From positions 2,356,001 through 2,420,000 of the forward strand of contig JAPYXD010000737.1 of the NCBI GenBank assembly GCA_030998225.1: DNA of 64,000 nt, given 5' to 3'. Source of the DNA: Diplolepis rosae (lineage: Eukaryota; Arthropoda; Insecta; Hymenoptera; Diplolepididae). Positions 56,056-64,000 of this stretch are shown in pieces. Both the position numbers and the translations under genes were made by a program. The notes under the pieces were generated by a model. It worked only from the letters and a program-made list of their open reading frames with translations. It searched no databases and had not been told where the DNA came from. Every line of letters starts with the position of its first letter. Position 1 is the stretch's first letter.

Positions 56056-56431
56056 AAAACGCTACTTTATATGAAAACACAAAACTCCATAAAATTAATG
56101 ACTTTTTATGAAGTCAACTATACAAAATTTTTATAAAGTTTAGTCTTTTAATAAAAAAAAGTTCTTTATAAAAATAGAAAACTTTATAAAACTTTCATAA
56201 GGTTTACTATATACAAAATTGGTACATTTATTCAGTTTTCATAAAATTACATTATTAATACTCATAATGTATAAATTTTTTTGTAATGTTGACTTTATTA
56301 AAAAACACGTGCTTTTATTAAGTCAATCTTACAAAAAACTAGATACAAACTTTACAAATATTCTAAACAGTTTATATAAATTCATTTTATAAAAACTTTA
56401 TAAAAGTACCAGTTTTCGATAAATTCAACTA

Positions 56432-57204
56432 CCGGGGGTGTTAGTTGAAATTTTCCGGTTTTACTCATAGATTTCGCTAGAGATATGTATACATTTCTAT
56501 GATTTGACATCTATGTCATATTTTTCTATGGACAATAACCTTCAAAAATACACAATTACATTCTGCCAAAATAATAGTATCACAGTTGTTTACCTCAGTG
56601 AATATGTCGAGTTTCGTTCCAAGTAAATCGCATTTGCGGCATTCGTTGCTTTTCTTATTTCATCAAAAGAAAAAAGCAGTTGAAGCTCATCGATTGCTGG
56701 TAGAAACATATGGTGAACATGCTCCAGTGATTAGAAAATGTGAGACATGGTTTCGTCAATTTAAAAGTGGAGATTTCGATTTAACAGACAATGAACATCC
56801 TGGTGCAGCGAAAAAGTTCGAAGACGAGGAATTGCAGGCGTTATTGGATGAAGACCCAACCCAATCGTAACAACAATTGGCACAAACACTAAATGTGACC
56901 CAAGGAGCAATTTTCCAACGTTTAAAAGCCATGGGAAAAATCCAAAAGTATGGAAAATGGGTACCACACCAACTGAAGGATAGACCTACAACATGACAAC
57001 GCACCGTCTCATACCGCTCGTCGAATGGTTTGCCTTGAAAGAGAAAAAGTTTTTTTGGAATGGTATCCATAATTTGCCTGAAAGATGGGCAAAATGTGTA
57101 GAATCCAATGGTCAATACTTTGAATCAAAAATTTTTTAGATTCCCTTGAGAATTAAGTGTTTTCTTTATTGAAAAAACCGGCAAACTTCAACTAAGACCC
57201 CTGG
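56432..57204 (+). mobile_element. Internally deleted mariner element (copy 3)
   Basis: The ends CCGGGGGTGTTAGTTGAA (56432) and the complement of CCAGGGGTCTTAGTTGAA (57204) are inverted with TA on both sides (56430-56431, 57205-57206). At 773 bp it is shorter than a full element of about 1.3 kb. Confidence 0.85.
56604..57139 (+). pseudogene. Mariner transposase with central deletion
   Basis: ATG at 56604 opens the paired helix-turn-helix (EAHRLLVETYGEHAP, WFRQFKSGDFDL). TAA at 56868-56870 replaces a Gln codon and the frame continues QQLAQTLNVTQGAIFQRLKA to KDRPT. Here the central region with the first catalytic Asp is missing; the sequence resumes with HDNAPSHTARRMV (second Asp). A further deletion removes the third Asp, and the normal C terminus LPERWAKCVESNGQYF follows to TAG at 57137. 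The protein is inactive. Confidence 0.85.
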
Positions 57205-57317
57205 TATATACAAATTTTACAAAGTTAAGAGTTTTTATAAAGAATTGTACCTTTGTAAAAAGACAAAACTTTATAAAAGTCAGTGATTTTATAAAGTTTT
57301 ATATGAACTTTTTAGTG

Positions 57318-58143
57318 TTCCAATTACGGGAAAAAGTCCGATAAAAAACAGTAAAAATTCCGGAATCAAAACAGTGATATTCTACTTTTTTGAAAAAGTA
57401 TTAATTAGATATTTGGATAGGAAATTATATGATGTTTTTCCAAAAAAGCCCCCTATTTTATAGCACAATTTCCGATGGTGAGTAAAGTCCGATAAAAAAT
57501 AGGAAAATGTTCTATAAGGATTTTCTGGGGTTAAAATGCCATGAATTATAGGACAATTTCGCCTAAAAAAATGAAGAAACTAAGATATATTTTTGTCAGT
57601 GTATCAATGTCAATTAGAAATTAAAAATTTTATTACAATTTGTTTTTAAGATTAATAATTGTGACATAATTTCCAGTTATGTTTCTTATTAAAAAATTTG
57701 AAACATTATGGAAAGTTGTTCTGACGAAATTTTTGTTTGACATCTTTGACTATTTTTGTGATGTTTGTTTAGTGAATGTTATTTTGTAACGACAGGTAAT
57801 TCAAAAATATTTATTTTATTGATTAATTTTATGTATTTATTGTTTTTAACATTTTATAAATTTGTTTGATTTATATAGAGTCAAATAATTTTCAAATGAA
57901 ATATTTTGGATGATTTAAAGAGGTTGACATATTGTCTTCGAAACGTTGTCAGGAATAATGAACTGGAGTACAATATCTACATAGTCCGAGGTTGGTCATT
58001 TCCCTTTTTCTAATAAAGTAGACCTGTAAGACTCAATACTACGTTAAAACGTGTTAAAATGTCTTAACTTTACTTTATTCACCGCCATTGGAGTAGGCGA
58101 GTCTGAAAGTTACAAAAAATCAAATAAGTCTTATAGGTTTTGT
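57318..58143. other. No gene seen; spacer
   Basis: AT-rich. CTTCGAAACGTTGTCAGGAA near 57939 resembles TCGAAACGTTGACTTTGAAC at 21621, a phrase shared by several repeat ends. Nothing else is recognisable. Confidence 0.4.
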
Positions 58144-59193
58144 TAATTTCTTGTTATTTTGGCATAGGGTCAGTTTCATCTTATTTTATTTGATTAAAAA
58201 TGTCACTATTAGATGTAAAACTGCACAAAAAGAAAGAAAGGTAAACGTTCTGGCCACATATGGGGGCCCTCTTCAGTGCCATAAATTCAAAGATTAATTC
58301 AAAATTTCTGTAGAACATTAGAATATAGGAAATAATTAAATTAAGAATTATCATAGAATTCAAAAACTTATCTCATAGCTTGCAATTCAAAATGAAGTAG
58401 TCCATTATGCAGCATCATGAATTGAAAAAATACTTAGAGTTCACTGTGAATAAAAAACCGGATACATGGAAAAACATAAAAAATTTTGCACACGAACCGA
58501 CCGGGATATTTTAGAAAATTTTATTATTTAAGAAGGATTTTGCTGACCGAAAATTTTTTTTTTTTTATATAAGCAATCTTGAGAGGTTCTTTTCCTCCTT
58601 GAAGAAGACTATTGTCCTATACCTAGTAAAGAATTTCGAGACGTCTATGGTGATTTTCACGAGTGGACGCAGGCGTGTATTTTTTAAGAAAACGATTTTA
58701 TATATCAGCTTCACGGACAATCCATTTAACACTGAATTTGCAAGCTTATTATAATATCTGTATTATATAAAATTTTACTCAATATTATTTGAGTATGTAC
58801 CGAATAAAAAAAAATTGAAAGTTGTTTATTTTCGCATTTAGATTTATTCTGAGATGTTTTAATAAATCGTAATAAATTTATCTTCAAAATCTAATAAAAA
58901 AATGCAATTTACATATTCGTGATATTATGTATCACATCTGAAAGTATTATTAAATTTAACTAGTTCTGAAAATGGTCAGAACTGTGATATATTCTAGCTT
59001 TATAGTGAATTTGCCATTTTTTAATTTTAAAGTGACATGCTTGATAACATGTCTAGTATTATATTGACCCAAATTCATAGAATTTTTTTTAATTTCTTGT
59101 TATTTTGGCATAGGGTCAGTTTCATCTTATTTTATTTGATTAAAAATGTCACTATTAGCTGTAAAACTGCACAAAAAGAAAGAAAGGCAAACG
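58144..59193 (+). repeat. Pair of 103-bp direct repeats, 0.95 kb apart
   Basis: 58144-58246 and 59091-59193 are nearly identical (AATTTCTTGTTATTTTGGCA, then TAGGGTCAGTTTCATC and AACTGCACAAAAAGAAAGAA). The sequence between is AT-rich with no protein. They could be short LTRs of a small non-autonomous element or a simple duplication. Confidence 0.6.
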
Positions 59194-59242
59194 TATTCTT
59201 TCTTTTCCTAAATAATCGACTTCTTGAAATTATATATTTTTG

Positions 59243-62200
59243 ATCTCGATATTATGTACTTAAAGTTCTGAACGTTCAATGAACGATGAAAAAAAAATTT
59301 TTTAAATAACGAATTTTTTTTTTATACCTACCCTTAGGACGCTCTAACAATATGATCTGTAATAAAATATATATGCGACTTTAGTATTTACGGGGTTAAA
59401 AACTACCCTTATTCATAATAAAGGACATAAAACCAGCATTATCACCATTAACGCAACCTTTTTTCATCGAAAAAAGTGTCTTGAGCATAAGCACTTATTA
59501 CCACTGAAAGATTAAGGGTGGTAAGATACCCCGGAAATAATAAAAAAACCACCCCTATTAATAAAAAATCATAACTTTCTCGAAAATCACCTTTAACGCA
59601 ACCTTTTTTTATCGGAAAAAGTGTCTTGAGCATAAGGACTTATTACCACCGAAAGATTAAGGGTGGTAACAATTCCCGGAAATAATAAAAAACCACCCCT
59701 ATTAATAAAAAATCATAACTTTCTCGAAAATTACCTTTAACGCAACCTTTTGTTATCGGAAAAAGTGTCTTGAGCATAAGCACTTATTACCCCCGAAAGA
59801 TTAAGGGTGGTAAGAATCCCCGGAAATAATAAAAAAACCACCCCTATTAATAAAAAATCATAACTTTCTCAAATATCACCTTTAACGCAACCTTTTGTTA
59901 TCGGAAAAAGTGTCTTGAGCATAAGCACTTATTACCACTGAAAGATTAAGGGTGGTAAGAATCCCCGGAAATAATAAAAAAACCACCCCTATTAATAAAA
60001 AATCATAACTTTCTCGAAAATCACCTATAACGCAACCTTTTTTTATCGGAAAAAGTGTCTTGAGCATAAGCACTTATTACCACTGAAAGATCAAGGGTGG
60101 TAAGAATTCCCGGAAATAATAAAAGAAACCACCCCTATTAATAAAAAATCATAACTTTCTCGAAAATCACCTTTAACGCAACCTTTTTTTATCGGAAAAA
60201 GTGTCTTGAGCATAAGAAATTATTACCCCCGAAAGATTAAGGGTGGTAAGAATCCCTGGCAATAATAAAAAAACCACCCCTATTAATAAAAAATCATAAC
60301 TTTTTTCAATAAAAAAAGGTTGCGTCAAAGGTTATTTTCGAGAAAGTTATGATTTTTTATTAATAGGGGTGGTTTTTTTATTATTTCCGGGGATTCTTAC
60401 CACCCTTAATCTTTCAGTGGTAATAAGTGCTTATGCTCAAGACACTTTTTTCGATGAAAAAAGGTTGCGTTAAAGGTGATATTTGAGAAAGTTATGATTT
60501 TTTATTAATAGGGGTGGTTTTTTTTATTATTTCCGGGGATTCTTACCACCCTTAATATTTCGGGGGTAGTAAATGCTTGTGGTTAATACACTTTTTTCAA
60601 TAAAAAAAGGTTGCGTTAAAGGTGATATTTGAGAAAGTTATGATTTTTTATTAATAGGGGTGGTTTTTTTATTATTTCCGGGGATTCTTACCACCCTTAA
60701 TATTTCAGTGGTAATAAGTGCTTATGCTCAAGACACTTTTTCCGATAAAAAAAGGTTGCGTTAAAGGTGATTTTCGAGAAAGTTATGATTTTTTATTAAT
60801 AGGGGTGGTTTCTTTTATTATTTCCGGGAATTCTTACCACCCTTGATCTTTCAGTGGTAATAAGTGCTTATGCTCAAGACACTTTTTTCGATGAAAAAAG
60901 GTTGCGTTAAAGGTGATATTTGAGAAAGTTATGATTTTTTATTAATAGGGGTGGTTTTTTTATTATTTCCGGGGATTCTTACCACCCTTGATCTTTCGGG
61001 GGTAATAAATGCTTATGCTCAAGACACTTTTTCCGATAAAAAAAGGTTGCGTTAAAGGTGATTTTCGAGAAAGTTATGATTTTTTATTAATAGGGGTGGT
61101 TTTTTGATTATTTCCGGGTATTCTTACCACCCTTGATCTTTCAGTGGTAATAAGTGCTTATGCTCAAGACACTTTTTCCGATAAAAAAAGGTTGCGTTAA
61201 AGGTGATTTTCGAGAAAGTTATGATTTTTTATTAATAGGGGTGGTTTTTTTATTATTTCCGGCGATTCTTACCACCCTTGGTCTTTCGGGGGTAATAAAT
61301 GCTTATGCTCAAGACACTTTTTCCGATAAAAAAAGGTTGCGTTAAAGGTGATTTTCGAGAAAGTTAAGATTTTTTATTAATAGGGGTGGTTTTTTTATTA
61401 TTTCCGGGGATTCTTACCACCCTTGGTCTTTCGGGGGTAATAAATGCTTATGCTCAAGACACTTTTTCCGATAAAAAAAGGTTGCGTTAAAGGTGATTTT
61501 CGAGAAAGTTATGATTTTTTATTAATAGGGGTGGTTTTTTTATTATTTCCGGGGATTCTAACCACCCTTAATCTTTCAGTGGTAATAAGTGCTTATGCTC
61601 AAGACACTTTTTCCGATAAAAAATAGGTTGCGTTAAAGGTGATTTTCGAGAAAGTTATGATTTTTTATTAATAGGGGTGGTTTTTTTATTATTTCCGAGG
61701 ATTTTTACCACCCTTGATCTTTCGGGGGTAATAAATACTTATGCTCAAGACACTTCTTTCAATAAAAAAAGGTTGCGTTAAAGGTGATTTTCCAGAAAGT
61801 TATGATTTTTTATTAATAGGGGTGGTTTTTTTATTATTTCCGGGGATTCTTACCACCCTTAATATTTCGGGGGTAGTAAATGCTTGTGGTTAATACACTT
61901 TTTTCGATGAAAAAAGGTTGCGTTAAAGGTGATATTTGAGAAAGTTATGATTTTTTATTAATAGGGGTGGTTTTTTTATTATTTCCGGGGATTCTTACCA
62001 CCCTTAATATTTCGGGGGTAGTAAATGCTTGTGGTTAATACACTTTTTTCGATGAAAAAAGGTTGCGTTAAAGGTGATTTTTGAGAAAGTTATGATTTTT
62101 TATTAATAGGGGTGGTTTTTTTATTATTTCCGGGGATTCTTACCACCCTTGATCTTTCGGGGGTAATAAATGCTTATGCTCAAGACACTTCTTTCAATAA

Positions 62201-63570
62201 AAAAAGGTTGCGTTAAAGGTGATTTTCGAGAAAGTTATGATTTTTTATTAATAGGGGTGGTTTTTTATTATTTCCGGGGATTCTTACCACCCTTAATATT
62301 TCGGGGGTAGTAAATGCTTGTTGTTAATACACTTTTTTCAATAAAAAAAGGTTGCGTTAAAGGTGATATTTGAGAAAGTTATGATTTTTTATTAATAGGG
62401 GTGGTTTTTTTATTATTTCCGGGGATTCTTACCACCCTTGATCTTTCGGGGGTAATAAATACTTATGCTCAAGACACTTCTTTCAATAAAAAAAGGTTGC
62501 GTTGAAGGTGATTTTCGAGAAAGTTATGATTTTTTATTAATAGGGGTGGTTTTTTTATTAATTCCGGGGAATCTTACCACCCTTGATCTTTCAGTGGTAA
62601 TAAGTGCTTATGCTCAAGACACTTTTTTCGATGAAAAAAGGTTGCGTTAAAGGTGATATTTGAGAAAGTTATGATTTTTTATTAATAGGGGTGGTTTTTT
62701 TATTATTTCCGGGGATTCTAACCACCCTTAATCTTTCAGTGGTAATAAGTGCTTATGCTCAAGACACTTTTTTCGATGAAAAAAGGTTGCGTTAAAGGTG
62801 ATATTTGAGAAAGTTATGATTTTTTATTAATAGGGGTGGTTTTTTTATTATTTCCGGGGATTCTTACCACCCTTAATCTTTCAGTGGTAATAAGTGCTTA
62901 TGCTCAAGACACTTTTCCGATAAAAAAAGGTTGTGTTAAAGGTGATTTTCGAGAAAGTTATGATTTTTTATTAATAGGGGTTGTTTTTTTATTATTTCCG
63001 GGGATTCTTACCACCCTTAGTCATTCGGTGGTAATAAGTCCTTATGCTCAAGACACTTTTTCCGATAAAAAAAGGTTGCGTTAAAGGTGATTTTCGAGAA
63101 AGTTATGATTTTTTATTAATAGGGGTGGTTTTTTTATTATTTTCGGGGATTCTTACCACCCTTAATATTTCGGGGGTAGTAAATGCTTGTGGTTAATACA
63201 CTTTTTGTGATAAAAAGGTTGCGTTAATGGTGATTTTCGAGAAAGTTATGATTTTTTATTAATAGGGGTGGTTTTTTATTATTTCCGGGGATTCTTACCA
63301 CCCTTAATATTTTGGGGGTAGTGAATGCTTGTGGTTAATACACTTTTTTTGTGATAAAAAGGTTGCGTTAATGGTGATAATGCTGGTTTTATGTCCTTTA
63401 TTATGAATAAGGGTAGTTTTTAACCCCGTAAATACTAAAGTCGCATATATTTTATTACAGATCATATTGTTAGAGCGTCCTAAGGGTAGGCATAAAAAAA
63501 AATTCGTTATTTAAAAAATTTTTTTTTCATCGTTCATTGAACGTTCAGAACTGTAAGTACATCTCGATAT
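59243..63570. mobile_element. Foldback element G made of a 146-bp satellite in opposed arrays
   Basis: The outer ends (around AAGTTCTGAACGTTCAATGA at 59262 and its complement near 63548) are inverted for about 190 bp, to the first repeats. Inside, about 6 units of about 146 bp run one way (59440-60300) and about 21 run the other way (60305-63380). They meet at a TTTTTTCAATAAAAAAA junction near 60302. A unit reads GTTGCGTTAAAGGTGATTTT, then AATAGGGGTGGTTTTTTTAT, CCACCCTTAATCTTTC and CTTATGCTCAAGACACTTTT. Repeated 60-codon frames across units are a by-product of the repeat. No transposase is encoded. Confidence 0.9.
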
Positions 63571-64000
63571 TTATGATAGTGAAATGAAAAATGAATATTT
63601 TCTACGAGTCATATGGTCAATACTATATTGAAGATTATATTAACATTTTTACATTTTTCTCCTGAATGTGAAGGTATTGGTTTTACGAGAAAAATGACTT
63701 CCAAAATTTTCATCAAATCTCTACGTTTTGATCTCCCATGAGTAAGAACAAAAAACGGTTTTTACAAAAGTGTCTAGCTGTAGTAGTAGCAGGTCGGATA
63801 CCAGATAACTCTCGATAGACTTATCCGATTGAATTGAGCTTTGGCATACTTTATCAGAGCCCAAAAAGTAAGGAAAACTTCATTAACCAGCTTCATCCGA
63901 ACAAAATTGTGAAAATAAGAGCATTTTTTTTTTTTGAATTTTCATCATGTCTTATTTGAAAAATTGCGCTTCTTACTAAAATTCTATAATTTATTGTAAG
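63571..64000 (-). mobile_element. Partial copy of element E, inverted, cut by window end
   Basis: From about 63640 the sequence is the reverse of 46230-46490: TTTTCATCAAATCTCTACGT, GTTTTTACAAAAGTGTCTAG and TTGGCATACTTTATCAGAGC each match the complement with scattered differences. It is a diverged second copy; its far end lies outside the window. Confidence 0.7.

Larger units (their letters stand above)
56056..57317. repeat. AT-rich foldback repeat hosting a mariner
   Basis: The left part (56056-56430) and right part (57206-57317) share inverted TTTATAAAGTTTT and CTTTATAAAA motifs and a longer match around GACTTTTTATGAAG / CTTTATAAAAGTC. The mariner at 56432-57204 sits in its middle. Confidence 0.5.

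Noticed and set aside
59448..63084. Series of 60-80-codon proteins beginning MLMLKTLF
   Set aside because: They repeat with the 146-bp unit, which is not a multiple of three, and end at unit variants. They are by-products of the satellite.
59440..63380. CRISPR array
   Set aside because: Units are contiguous without variable spacers, the array inverts, and the DNA is eukaryotic.

Overview
This is a eukaryotic window. It is AT-rich, has spliced genes with GT..AG introns, TATA boxes and Pol III A/B boxes, and shows no bacterial gene organisation. The transposon mix (mariner with a D34D-type signature, CACTA/EnSpm-like elements with TNP2-like transposases, hAT, Penelope-like, R1-clade LINE, piggyBac-like MITEs, foldback elements, tRNA-derived repeats) points to an arthropod, most likely an insect. 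I cannot name the species. No complete host gene is visible. Nearly everything recognisable is mobile DNA, much of it nested.

Layout, left half. 0.94-2.29 kb is a tandem plus inverted array of a tRNA-like repeat. 4.8-5.7 kb is a TTAA-type MITE. 6.25-6.5 kb (minus) is an isolated exon resembling the start of an APE1/ExoIII nuclease. 7.8-8.6 kb (minus) is a dead non-LTR reverse-transcriptase fragment. 9.1-10.0 kb is an internally deleted mariner. 10.6-12.0 kb and 27.6-28.8 kb are two copies of one uncharacterised repeat. A tandem repeat of about 66 bp that starts near 12.98 kb is split by three transposons: a 9.6-kb CACTA/EnSpm-like element (13163-22787), a 3.5-kb foldback element (22820-26297) and a TTAA element (26463-27261). 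A hAT remnant follows (28837-29532), then a 3.4-kb element with long terminal inverted repeats carrying a broken transposase of an arthropod family I cannot place in a superfamily (29821-33212).

Layout, right half. 33.7-34.2 kb is a catalytically dead mariner. MITEs and further tRNA-like repeats fill 34.4-36.6 kb. A foldback lies at 37.4-38.2 kb. A Penelope-like element (39.37-44.53 kb) is split by an R1-clade LINE (39858-44014, 15-bp target duplication). Then come a TIR element (44581-46547), a foldback whose arms contain a tRNA-like sequence (46.8-47.9 kb), and a nearly whole 6.8-kb CACTA-like transposon (48366-55162). This last element has a TNP2-like transposase on minus and a spliced coiled-coil/BEN-domain gene on plus. 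After it come a THAP-domain exon pair (55379-55705), a mariner inside a palindromic repeat (56.4-57.2 kb), and a 4.3-kb foldback made of about 27 copies of a 146-bp unit in two opposed arrays (59.24-63.57 kb). The window ends inside a second copy of the 44.6-kb element.

The most informative systems are two. The first is the two-gene CACTA-like transposon with a BEN-domain partner gene, whose 2-bp target duplication is confirmed by an empty related site at 21721-21740. The second is the family of foldback elements whose arms are built of tandem repeats. Most coding copies carry frameshifts, stops or lost catalytic residues, so they are relics. The 48366-55162 element comes closest to being intact.
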